From: Linnemannia elongata | Taxonomy: Eukaryota; Mortierellomycota; Mortierellomycetes; Mortierellales; Mortierellaceae | Assembly: GCA_036320915.1 (NCBI GenBank) | Contig: JAXBDG010000014.1 | Span: forward strand, 682,001 to 746,000 | Direction of reading: 5' to 3' | Length of the DNA: 64,000 nucleotides | Part shown: piece after piece, positions 34,344 to 46,109 of the stretch | Numbering within the stretch: the first letter of the stretch is position 1 | How the letters are laid out: every line of letters begins with the position of its first letter | Made by a program: the position numbers and the translations under genes | The notes under the pieces: model-generated | What the model saw: the letters and a program-made list of their open reading frames with translations, nothing else | The model's database searches: none | Told to the model about the DNA's origin: nothing

Positions 34344-36590
34344 AGAAAAAAAAAGTTGCCTAATGGTTGAGTTTTGAATATCTTTCTTTATGTGAAAGCA
34401 AGCGGTGAAATGAGATGAACCTCTACCATTTTGGGATGGCCTGTCAAAACAGAACGCAACGTCTTGTTTGTTCTTTTCTTTGGTTTCGGAGAGAGCGGAG
34501 GATGAGGGAAGAGAAAGATCCTTGTGACGGACGGGCAGGCGTAAAGGGAAAAGATGGACAAAAAATAGACGTGTGTGCATTATGCAAAGAGAAATACGCA
34601 ACTCAAAAAATAAAATAAAAAAATAACGCTAAAATAAAAACAGGCGAGGGATCCCATTCACCCCATCCGGTCCGTTCATGTACGCCTAAAAGAGTATGGT
34701 TTGGAAGCATGAGAAGATTGACCCGGCCTGCATGCTCCCTGATCCCCATGTCGCCCCTCGTTAAATTTGCTTCAATTGAGATTGGAATTATTGATTGCAT
34801 CTGTGGAAAAATATACTATCGGGGGCCTCGAAGAAGAGCAATGGTGTTGACAGAGAGTGAAAGGGTTCGACTGTTCCAGCAGACAGAAAGACCCAGATTG
34901 TCAAGATGACGTTCATGGCGGAGGTTCAGTATGTCGTAGTTTTGAGGCAGCAAAGGGCCTCTCGGTGTTCATCAGGGCGTGAATCAAAGAGCTGAAAGGT
35001 GAACGATGATGGCCTCGTGGGTGTGTGTGTGCCGTGTGTGTGACGAAGGGAAAGACACACGCGACGGACCTGACTGGCGGAGAGGAGAACCTAATAATAA
35101 AGAGGAAATAAAAATAGGAACTCGGTTTTTTATTTTCAGCCAACGTACTACGCACACAGTTGTACAAGGGAAAACATAAGAAAAAAAAAAAAAAAAAAAG
35201 TTGATTCACATTCAAGAGACAGACTGGATAAACGCGTTTGACCAGCCAAGAGGGTTGCTTAGAAAAAGAAAGAGTTGGGCGTCGTTGTTGGTGCTATTAT
35301 TGTTGTTTGTTGTTATGTATGTGATTGTCATGGTGTTTGTGTGGCAGGGTATGTGTGTGTGTGAATAAGAAAAGGAGGAGGGCGCCCTCGCCCTTTTAGT
35401 TGTTCGTAAAATGTGACTAGAATAGTTTCTGAGAGAAGGATCTGAGAAAGGGAGAGAGAGATAGAGACGAAACGAGGAAGAGAGTGAAGGGTAAGACAGT
35501 TGGGTTCTATGTCAATCAATCCATCAGCCAGACAGTCAGTCAAACCGACACTGATAGAGTGTTGGCTATGAGTGACTGATGGTGCCTGGCAATCCTACTG
35601 ATCACCTCCTCAGTCATTATTGGCCTACCAAGAAACGGGTGCGCCCCATGGGCCATGAGTTGATGATTTTCCTTCTTCTCTCTGCAAGCCTTTATTTTTA
35701 CTTTCTTTTTCTTTCTTACTTGTTTGATTGTTTCCCACTCAACCCAGCTACTCGCTCTTTCTTCTTGCTCTTCTTCTTCTTCTCCTCTCTTTCATTCACC
35801 CCTCTCATTCAACAAGTGCCATTTCATTCAACAAAAAAGTGAGAGAGTCGAATCAGTCCTGTCAGCATCTGTCCCAACTTTATAGTTCTTTTGCGGGACC
35901 CCGTTCCAATATTCTCGTATCCTCTGTACTCTTGCATCGCTTCTTGAATGAGATTGCCACCTTCTCCTTGAAATATTAATATTAAAAACAAGATAAAAGA
36001 GAGCAAGAAGGGAATCCACATCCCATCCTCCCTGTCTTGTCAACTCACATTCAATCGAGCGTAGAGCAGTAAGCAAGCGCACTAAAAAAGAGAAAAGGTA
36101 GGTACGCTACCCTCTTGGTCAACTTGTTGTTGTTGTTGTTTATCCATTGTGTCTTCCTTGTCGGACCCTTTACTTTGTTCCACAGCTAAAGAAGAAAAAA
36201 GCGTCCCTTCCTCTCCTTGTTTTCCTTACTCGTAGATTATTTTTCTATTTTTCTTTCTCCTTCCTCCTCTTCGCTCTCTTTTCTTTTTTCCTTCCTTCTT
36301 TCTTCTCTTTTCCTCCTTCAACCCTCTTTTCTTCTCTTACCTCGCTTTCTATCCTCACCAATACCACCCTCATTCCTCCTCCTCTTCTCCTGTCTCCTCC
36401 TTTGCATTCAAACAACACTCTGGCATATACTCATTCCCCCTTTCCTAGCATACCCCTCCCTCGTTTTTTCTTTTTTTTTTCTGCATTCACCCCCTCCCCC
36501 TTCGTTCCATCCTCCGGCTGATCTGATCAACTTTCTTGATCACACAAATACACAAACAAACAACATCGCCAGTGGAGAACTAAAAATATA
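34344..36590. promoter_or_regulatory. Long upstream region of the chitin synthase gene
   Basis: About 2.25 kb with no supported gene. It holds a poly-A tract near 35179-35198 and a (GT)n stretch near 35335-35365. A strongly CT-rich leader runs from about 36190 to 36520 just before the chitin synthase ATG. The ORFs within the CT-rich part are composition artefacts. Confidence 0.45.
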
Positions 36591-39500
36591 ATGCTGCCTG
36601 CGCAAGACTTGGTCGCACTGGCCAGGCACGACAACAAGAACGATGAGCCCCCAACCCAAGAGTCCATCTTCAACGTCCTCACAAGGCGCCACCAGCTCGG
36701 CCTCCCTTACACCCGCGCCGGACCATCGACTCTTCTGGTCATGAACCCCAACCAGCCCCTGAATATCTATACCGAAGCCAACGGCCAGCTCTACATCGAC
36801 CACCACGCCGCTAATAACAATAACAACAACAGCAACAAGCCGACCTCCCCGACCTCAGCAACCACCACCTCTCTCGAGCCTCATGTCTTTGAGCTCGCAA
36901 GTACCATGTATTACCACATGCGCCGGACAGAGCAGGACCAAGGGGTTATCCTCAGGTATATATCATACATCACGCAACAAACCACCTGCCCTGCCCCCCC
37001 TTTACCCAGCTCTAGCCCTTTTTCTTTTTATGTGCCTGTCTTTGCCCTGAATGGTGCGCCCTTTGTGTTATGCAGCCTGATCCGTTGAGGAGACAATGGT
37101 TGCTCCGGCGCACCAGTATGAGAAAATGAGAGGATAGTCTCTATTATGTGCCTTGTTGTTGCTTTGGGCCTTTGGGCAATGTTGTGCCTTGTGAACTTTC
37201 ATCCCCCTATCACCTTTTTTTTATTCTTTTCTTCGTTTTTTCCCTCATCCTTCTACTCCCTCCCCCCCTGGTCGACATCCTCGCCGTGACCCTGACTGTC
37301 ACCTTGACCTTAAGTTTGACTTTCTTCACCCTCGGTCTATCTTTATCTCGATCAAGGCCCTTCTTCCTATTCTACTTCCTCCTCCTCCTCTAATGACCCA
37401 TTCGCCCGTCCCCTACTGTCGACTCGGACCTTTTCGTCAATCCCTTCAATCTCTTGCACATCTTTTTCCTTTCTTGACTGACAGACTGTCTTGTTTGTTG
37501 TCAGCCCTATGTTCTTTTGTCCGTCCTCCTTGTTCTTCTCTGAACATGATCATTGAACCATTCGACCATGTTTGACCCCCCCATCTACTCTATAAATTGA
37601 CAGTTGCGTGAAAGAAAAAGAGAGAGTAAGAGAGAATAAGATGCACGGATGAACCACACCAAATCATAAGCAAAACAAGAACAGCCTAACGTTTGATGTG
37701 CCTGCGTTCCCCCTCCTCCCTCTTTCTATTGTCCTTGTTTCATCGTTTCATATACACTGGCCTCCGTATCATTTTTTTTTCTTTCTTCACAATGTCATTG
37801 CTGCTGTTGTTGTTGTTGTTGTTGGTTTGATTTGCGGTCAATGATTGATTGTTCCAACTTTAAATTGAAATGAATGAACCATTATCTCCAGACGGATGCA
37901 GTTGAGCGCCAATCCGCCACTGAGACGGGCACAACAAGACAGACCTGGGTCCCAAACTCACCTCCGCCTCTTTTGCTTCCCTTTTTTTCTTTTCTTTAGT
38001 GGTCTTGCAGGTTCGGGCAAGACGACTTCCCAACGACACCTTGTCCATCAGCTGATCCGCCTCGGCACCAAAGCTGGTCATGACTCCAAGATCGCCACTC
38101 AGATCAGAGCCTCTGCTGACGTCCTCGAAGCCTTTGGAAGCTGTCCCTCCGAGCACGGCCTCAATGCATCATCACACTCCCTCTACCTCGAACTTCAATA
38201 CAAGGCCCGGGGACGCCTCTTTGGCGCAAAACTCCTTCCTTTCATGCTGAACCAGGAGAAAGTCACCAACGCTCAAAGCCATCTCGGATCATACCAGGTG
38301 TTTTACTCAATGATCAAGAACGCCTCAAGCGAGGACCGGAGGCGACTTCGACTTGGCAACAACATCATGGAATTTCCTTACCTGCCCTACCACCCACACA
38401 TGGAACGCTCGGACAGCCATCGGGATCTCACACCAGCCTTCTCGGCCTTGGGTTTCAAGCCCAAATCGATCTCACAGATCTGGGAGCTCTTGGCGGCCAT
38501 TTTGCACCTGGGCAGAATTGACTTCGTGGATTCCACACAGGACCCGACCTTGATGGCGACAATCCCCAGACAGAGGCATGTCTTTGACCTGGTTGCTGAC
38601 CTCCTTGGGGTTGAAGAAGGTAAGCAATATGACGATAAAGGACTGAAAAAGGCAAAGCAAAGAGTTATGTCAGCCACATTTTTCTAATCTTCTTTATTGC
38701 ATCCATACGTATTTTTTCTCCACATTCACACAACCACCCACAAAAACAGATGCTCTACAGCAGGCATTGTCGTACAAGCGTAAGATGATTTCAGGAGACA
38801 TGTGTACAGTCATCCTGGACTCGGCGTCTGCCAAGGCGCAGTGCGATAGTCTTGCCCGCAGCTTGTACAGCCTCCTGTTCACCTACATTGTCGAAGCCAT
38901 GAACAAGCAGATGTGCAGGAGACAGGAGGAGCAGGTCTCGTTCATCGGTATCCTCGACATGCCGGGATTCGACAGCCACTCACCCACTGGATTCGAAAAC
39001 TTTTGCACTAACTTTTGCAACGAGGCGCTCCAGGGATTCGTGCACCAGAAACTCTTTGGCGAGGATGCTCAGATGATGGCAGCAGATGGTCTTCAGGTCA
39101 TCGAGCCCCTTTTGAATGAGCGCAACCAGGCAACAGTGGATCTTCTCTGTGGCTTGGACACCTTGACGGATGCTTCTCCTAGAGGACTGGTTCGCTTCCT
39201 TCACGATTCAACTCTGCAGGCCAGTAAGCAGTCGGGCTATGCCGAGTCGAGCTCCATGCTCCCAGGATTGAACCGCACTTTCCAGTCCAACACCTCGTTC
39301 ATCAGCGGTTCGACCTATGCCTCATCCTTTGGTATTCGTCACTATGCCGGTGATGTCCACTACAACCTCGAAAACTTTTTTGTCAAAAACCAGGACATCC
39401 TCTCGCCCGACTTCATTTCTCTGTTCCAGAGTTCGAGCAGCCCTTTTATGGTCCAGATTCTGGAGTCTAACCCTGCCCTGGTGACAGAAAGTCACCCCCG

Positions 39501-42500
39501 CTCCAAGGAGACCATTGTCAAAGCCCAGCTGTCGACGATCCCTCTTCGTCAGCCCAGTATGCGCAGAGGCAAGCAGACTCAGGTCCAGGCCAGGAGGAAG
39601 GGCAAGAACAACACTACTGTCTCGACCGTCATCAAGCAGTTGCACTCGACTCTCCGTGACATTTGCACCTCTTTGGATGGATCTCAGCTTTACCAGATTA
39701 TCCACTTGCGCCCCAACAACAGGATGGCCGATGGTCTTTTAGAGTGCGATACCGTCTTGATTCGCTCGCAGATCGAGTCCTACCAGCTGAGCGCCCTCAT
39801 TCAATCCAAGCTCCGTGCAGAGTACTGTGTGTCGTACGATCACGCAGGTTTCTTGCAGAGATACAGAGTCTTGTTTGAACGCCGCGGACTTACCTTTGAC
39901 CGCTCAGGGTCGAACTTGGACCAGTGCAAGGCCGCAGTGCAGGCTCTTGGATGGGAATCCCCCAGGGATGGTGCCATCGGACGGGAGTATGTCTGGATTT
40001 CGTTTGCGGCTTATAAGTCTCTTGAGGATGGCTGCATGGACATCGAGAAGGTGGAAGGCAGAGGGCTTGCTTTTGAGGCGGATGCCGACGAACAGCGAGA
40101 GTTTTCCAACTTTATTTCGCCCGGCACCATTCCTCAGCAGCCTGCACCTGCGGCCATGGCCATCGATACTCAGTCTCCTTACCGCCCCCGCGCAGAGTCG
40201 GACGCCTCAGCCAACTCGGAGAGCTACCCTAATGCTGAGTCTGCCGGATTCTTGTCAGGCAACCAAAACCAAATCAAGTTCCAGCACCATGTTCAGGAAC
40301 CCGAGTCACCCGTGTCTGAGAACAGGACCATTGGCACCCCTGGCACCGAGAGCGACAGGTATGTATAAAATTGCCATCTATTTGCATTCTTTTCTTGCCA
40401 AGGGCATTTTCAATAAGCAACACTAACGATACCTCAATCCTCTCTTAATGACCAACATAGGCAATTGATTTTCCAGAACTACGACAAGGGCAGCGCCGAA
40501 GTCAAGCGTAAGCCCACTTTAGCGTTGAATAGGACCAAGGCCGACGAGTCCATCCAGCCTCCTAAGGCCAAGACCAAGACCCGTCGTGCTTGGGTCGCCT
40601 TTGTTTGGCTGAACACCTGGTGGATCCCTTCGTTCACGCTGTCACTCTGTGGCCGTATGAAGCGCCCCGATGTTCAGATGGCCTGGCGTGAGAAGGTGAC
40701 GCTCTGCTTGATCGTTTTTTGGATGTCAGCGATCGTCATCTTTTTCATTATCGGTCTCCCCAAGGTCATTTGCCCTACCTTCAACGAGATGTACACTCCC
40801 GAGTCGATCAGCTTCCACACCGAGCCTACCGACTTGTGGGTCTCGATTCGCGGTATCGTCTACGACATCTCCAAGTTTGCCAAGAATGACCACTCGGGAT
40901 TGAATGCTCCAACCTACCCCTCACCTTACTCTTACGTCAGTGAAAGTGGCGGCAAGGATCTGACGTCCGAGTTCCCTGTTGACCTGCGCTGGGCTTGCCC
41001 CGGCTTGGTGACGGACCCCATCCTCATCGTCCCCGAGGATCCTTACCAGCCACAACACATGCCTACTCACGGACCCTCGATTCGCAATGTCCAAAATCTC
41101 CCTTGGTTTCAGTCAGCAACCTGGTACGCCGACACTGCCGTGCCCAAGCTGGCGCCAATGAAGAAGGGTATGGTTGCCATTCCTCCCAACATCTTTGCAA
41201 ACCAGTCGGGACCTTATGTCTGGGCCAAGATCGACGACAAGATTTACGACCTGACTCTTTACATCAAGAACACGGGCGGCAGTTTCATCAAGGATCCTTC
41301 CTTCAAGCCCTTCATCAGTACGGAAGTCGTCCAGCTTTTCCAGAACAACTACGGCACGGACATCACCAAGGCGTTCAAGAATCTGGACAAGCAGGTTCAG
41401 TCGGACACTTTGACCTGCCTTAACAACGCCTTCTATGTGGGAGTTCTGGATGAGCGCGACTCGGCCAGGTGTCAGTTTGGAAACTGGATTCTTCTCGGAG
41501 CGTCGGTTCTGATGGGAGGAGTTGTCTTGATCAAGTTCTTGGCCGCCCTGCAGCTGACGTCGAAGCGTGAGCCCATCAACTACGACAAGTTTGTCATCTG
41601 TCAAGTCCCCTGTTACACCGAGGGCGAGGAATCGCTCCAGAAGACTCTTCGATCTCTGGCTGCGCTGGAATACGACGACAAGCGCAAGTTGCTGCTGGTT
41701 ATTGCCGATGGAATGATTGTTGGATCCGGAAACGAGCTGCCTACGCCCAAGATTGTGCTGGATGTCCTTGGATGGCGACCCACCGAGGGTGTCGAGGTCG
41801 AGCCTGTCACTTACAAGGCCTTGGGTATCGGAGGACAACAATTGAATTGCTGCAAGGTCTACTCGGGCTTGTACGAGTTTGAGGGCCACCTGGTTCCTTA
41901 TCTGGTTGTTGCCAAGGTCGGTATGCCCAACGAGACGTCCAAGCCTGGAAACCGCGGCAAACGTGACTCTCAGTTGATCTTGATGAACTTTTTGAACAGT
42001 ATTCATACTGGCAAGAAGATGTGCCCCCTCGAGCTCGAGATGTATCACCACATGAAGAATATCATCGGCGTTCACCCTAACCTCTACGAGGTAAGTTCTC
42101 GTTCTTTGTCCTTCTCTTGGATGCATGGTAGCAATATTGTATGGAATGCTAATTATTTTTTTCTTTTTCGCGAAAATTAACAGTACATTTTGCAAGTCGA
42201 TGCTGATACGGAGGTCATGCCCGATTCCCTGAACCGCCTTGTTGCCTGCATGGTTGCCGATTCTAAGGTCATTGGTCTCTGTGGAGAGACGATGGTTGCC
42301 AATGAGGACCGCTCCTTTACAACCATGATCCAAGTCTACGAATACTACATCTCTCACCATCTTGCCAAGTCGTTCGAGTCTCTCTTTGGAAGTGTCACCT
42401 GTCTGCCTGGTTGTTTCTCGATGTACCGTATCCTGACTGTCGGTGGCAAGCCTTTGATCGTCGCCAACAACATCCTGAGAGACTACAGTCATAACGACGT

Positions 42501-44259
42501 CGACACCCTCCACAAGCGCAACTTGCTCTCCCTCGGTGAGGATCGTTACCTTACCACGCTGATGATGAAGTACTTCCCTGCCTACAAGCTCAAGTTCACA
42601 CCCGATGCCACCTGTAAGACCGTCGCGCCCGACAAGTGGCGAGTCCTGCTGTCGCAGCGTCGTCGATGGATCAACTCGACGATTCACAACCTGGGAGAAC
42701 TTATGGTCCTATCGGAGCTCTGCGGATTCTGCTGTTTCTCAATGCGATTCATTGTCTTGGTCGATCTTCTCGGAACCTTGATCTTGCCGGCGTCGTTTGT
42801 CTACCTCGTCTACTTGATCATCATTGTCGCCACCAAGGCCTCGCCTTTGCCCATCGTTGCCGTAGCTATGTTGGCTGCCGTCTATGGTCTCCAGGCGTTG
42901 ATCTTTATTCTCAAAGGCGCCTGGCAGCATATCGGATGGATGATTATCTACATCATTGCCATGCCGTTCTTCTCGGTCTTTATCCCCCTGTACTCCTTCT
43001 GGCACTTTGACGACTTCTCGTGGGGTAACACCCGTCAGGTCGTTGGTGCGGACGGAAAGAAGACCGTCATGGTTGCTGAAGCACAGACCCGTTTTGATCC
43101 CAACTCGATCCCGCTCAAGAGTCTTGAGGCGTTTGAGGCTGAGAGGATGATGCAGTTGGAAGGAAGCGGATTCTATAACCCACACCATGAGGGGTCGGTC
43201 ATTGCCAGCAGCTACCAGGATGACCATGGATCGGTCATCATGCCCCCCTCGCGCTACGACCACTCGGGAATGTTGGGCGGTGGTTTGCAGTCGAACCAGT
43301 ACAGCAAGTTGGATTCTTATTATGGACGATCTCCCTCACCTTACTACGACAACGACGGCGCCAAGAGTGTGATTTCTGGTATGGGCGGTGAGGATGTTGC
43401 TCACGACTACTACCGCGATTCGAACGCCATCAACTTGAACCAGTCTGGACGACACTCTAGAGTTCCCTCTCAGATTCCTGCTGGATACTCTCCTGGCTCA
43501 GCTGGTGGCCGTTCCCACTCCGTTTCGCCTTCTCCCGCACAGTTCTACAACGAGCAGATGCAACAGCAGCAGCTGCAGCAGATGGGAGGTGGACCTTTTG
43601 TCGACCCTCAAGGAATGTTGATGCCCAACAACAGCAACCTTATACAGAACGCTGGACCCCGTGGTTCGATGATGTCTGTCCGATCAGCCGGTGATATGAT
43701 TGAGATGAACCAGTTCGGAAACCCTGTAGGACTCGGCTTGGCCCCCGTCGGTGGTGTCAGCATGGGAACCCCCGTGATGAGCTCTGCCGCCCTGGGTATG
43801 ATGCCCATGGCCGGTTCGCCTCTCCAGCAACACCAGTTGATGTTCCAGGATCCTCAACAACAGCAGTTCATGCAAATGTCTGGATCAGCCTTGCCAACAA
43901 TGGCCATGGGCTCCCCTTTGATGGGTGTCAACCAGCTCCACCTCATGCAGCAGCAAGGATCCCCCTTGTCCTCAACCATGCACTCGCCTCAACTCGTGGC
44001 CAGCTCTTCCCTCGGTTCCCTCCCCGGAGCCGCAGCTGGTGGCGGTCCATCCGACGATGAACTGGTGAACAAGATCCAGGAACTGTTGACGGGCGTGGAT
44101 CTGATGACGGTGACCAAGAAGAAGATCCGTCAGCAGTTGGAGCAAGTGTTCGGCATTGACCTCACGCCCAGGAGGGACTTTATCAGTCGTGCAATCGATG
44201 CTGAGTTGCAACGACAGAACCAAGGACGTCCCCAGCAGGATGCTTCTCCTCCCTTGTAA
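36591..44259 (+). CDS. Chitin synthase with N-terminal myosin-like motor domain (class V type)
   Basis: Five exons: 36591-36955, 38000-38619, 38750-40358, 40461-42090 and 42184-44259; 2,099 residues. Residues 1 to about 700 are a divergent myosin motor: P-loop GLAGSGKT at the start of exon 2, a degenerate switch I ([12 protein letters not shown]), switch II as [10 protein letters not shown]. Then come membrane segments, a cytochrome-b5-like module ([20 protein letters not shown]), more membrane segments and the GT2 catalytic region with [21 protein letters not shown] and QRRRW. A multi-span block, a Met/Gln/Ser-rich linker and a C-terminal DEK-like domain ([20 protein letters not shown]) end the protein. 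It polymerises UDP-GlcNAc into chitin at the plasma membrane of growing tips; the motor helps delivery or retention in the family. Intron 1 is unusually long (1,044 bases). Confidence 0.93.
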
Positions 44260-44565
44260 ATCTATTCTTTCTACTATCTAACATTTAACATCTACCATAG
44301 AAATCTCATTAAAACTGTCTTTCGTTTTTTGTATTGTAAATAATCATCTTCATGGCGTGAATCTTTTTGAGGTTTAAACAAAGAACAAACTACGAGATCT
44401 GGACTGATACACAGAGAAGAATAACGATGAGAGTTCTTTATTTAAGATTAATAGAGAAAAGGCACTACCTATTGAAAGGTGATAAAGGTATACTTTTGAC
44501 GAGGTGGGTGGGTGGAGGATCTTCCCTACAGGACGTTCTGCATCAGAAGAACTAAACTTTTTTTT
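44260..44565. other. Convergent 3' spacer between chitin synthase and defensin-like gene
   Basis: 306 bases between the two stops. AT-rich with AATCTC/ATTAAA-like stretches near 44300-44345 that would suit polyadenylation. Nothing else was seen. Confidence 0.4.
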
Positions 44566-44814
44566 TTAGTAAGGGTTACATTGGCATTTGAGGCGGGCCC
44601 ATCCACCACATACGCCGTCCTTGAATCCGAACCGTTTACAGTTCACGGGACAGTCGTCTGGGAAGAAGGGGCATCCATAGTCAGCAGCGACGGGTGGTGC
44701 CAGGACGGCCAGTGCGAGGAGGGCGATTGCGGTCCCGAGGAGGAAGGTCTTTGTCTTGGAAGAGGACGAGGAGCGCCTTGGATCGACGACAGGGCTGGAG
44801 TTATTGGTGCACAT
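44566..44814 (-). CDS. Small secreted six-cysteine peptide, fungal-defensin-like (CS-alpha-beta)
   Basis: Single exon, 82 residues from the ATG at 44814. A polar, Ser-rich start of about 23 residues precedes a hydrophobic core (FLLGTAIALLALAVLAPPVA), with a plausible signal-peptidase site after VAA. The mature part is about 38 residues with six cysteines spaced C-x6-C-x3-C-x9-C-x7-C-x1-C. The CxxxC plus CxC pair, with a GxC motif before the fifth cysteine, is the CS-alpha-beta signature of plectasin-like and arthropod defensins (family knowledge). The mature start (DYGCPF) also resembles them. Such peptides are antibacterial or act in microbe interaction; activity here is inference. Unlike many fungal defensins there is no evident propeptide between signal and mature part. 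The frame is open upstream, but a TATA box at 44971 favours this short start. Confidence 0.75.
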   Translation of the reverse strand: MCTNNSSPVVDPRRSSSSSKTKTFLLGTAIALLALAVLAPPVAADYGCPFFPDDCPVNCKRFGFKDGVCGGWARLKCQCNPY

Positions 44815-44970
44815 GTTGTTGTGTTGGAGTGTTTGTTGGTTTTTTTTGTTTTTTTGTATATAAATTTGTGATTGAGGAAAAGAGGGTATATATGACGAAC
44901 GATAGAGAGGCGCGAAGGGAAGGGATTGAAGGTTGTGGTGGGGAGAGTAGGGAATAAAAAATGTGTTCTT

Positions 44971-44978
44971 CTTATATA
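44971..44978 (-). promoter_or_regulatory. TATA box of the defensin-like gene
   Basis: On the minus strand the sequence reads TATATAAG, about 157 bases before the ATG at 44814, followed by an A/C-rich leader. It is the clearest TATA element near any small gene in the window. Confidence 0.55.
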
Positions 44979-45069
44979 GGCGGGTGCCCATACACAAAGA
45001 CAAGATTGGAAGAATCCCTCAGGATGTTGCAATCAAACGCAGAGGTGACAATGATAGGTGAACAGGAGG

Positions 45070-45102
<33 letters not shown>

Positions 45103-46109
45103 TATAACGGTGATAGCCACACAGCACACTTGCATTGTCTGGTATTGTCCTAACCGTTATTTTTTGTTCTGTCTGGATTCCAATATGGGGGTAGGTGGTA
45201 GAGGCGGGGTAGGAGGAGGCCTATCAATGCTAATTCCCCCGCACATTGGTTTTCCAAATTGGTGAACTGTCTATGATTTTCTTCTACTGTCCCTTGATGG
45301 GAATGTGCAACCACCACCATGGACTGAGATCCACCCACTAATAGACGCTGCAAAAGGATAAGTGAGATGTTATTGGGTGAAGCACCCCATTGAGGTGTGT
45401 CAATGACTCGCGATGATTATTCGTCATCTCACGAGCAGAAGTTCTACATGGTAAGTAATAGAAGGAGAAAAAAGTCAAGCAAAACCGACAAACGATCTCT
45501 CCTTTTCCCAAGCGGAAAGGTTGTCTGTCCGCGCACTCAGAACAATGGTGCTACACTGTGACAATGGAGAGTCTATATCACGACAATACAAAGCAGCCTT
45601 TTCATCTCAAACTGTTTTGAGCGCTCTAAGTGGCATCAAGTTACGCATTTTACCCTTTCAATTTTGCCCTTACATTCCATTAGCCTCTATCCGTTCTTCT
45701 CTAACCTTTACTTCCCTATGCAACCTCTTTTCTTTGCCGTTGAGTGGGGAAAAGAAAGGGCTAGATTGCGTTTCCTCTGACATTCTGCCACTCTCACACA
45801 ACAGAAGCAAACACCTTTGTCCCGTTCCTTCGATTTCCTCCAGTGACATTCAGCATAGGCAGAACTTCTCTTTTCATGGTGTTGTATCGTATCTGTGCTT
45901 AGTCCAGATCTCGCTCCGAGGAAAGAAAAGAAAAAAAAACGTGACTGCATGGACCGTCTGGCGCATCCCTTCTAGTTTCTTATGTCGATGGATTAAAGTA
46001 AAGAAAAATGGCGAATCTCTAAATATTGCCCTCCTTCTCCCCTTCTTTCACCGCTTTCCTCACCATCGACCATCTCCTCCCCAAGTCTATCACTTCCTCC
46101 CGTTCGACC
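44979..46109. other. Intergenic region with A29 tract
   Basis: Contains an uninterrupted run of 29 A at 45072-45100. The remaining sequence up to the F-box start at 46110 shows no supported gene; the last 100 bases are a CT-rich leader. Confidence 0.4.

Noticed and set aside
34650..34910. tRNA-like GGTTCGA near 34863
   Set aside because: No matching A-box, no cloverleaf can be drawn around it by eye.
41113..42687. 524-codon open frame on the minus strand
   Set aside because: Antisense shadow of chitin synthase exons 4-5; it crosses an intron of the sense gene and shows no domain.
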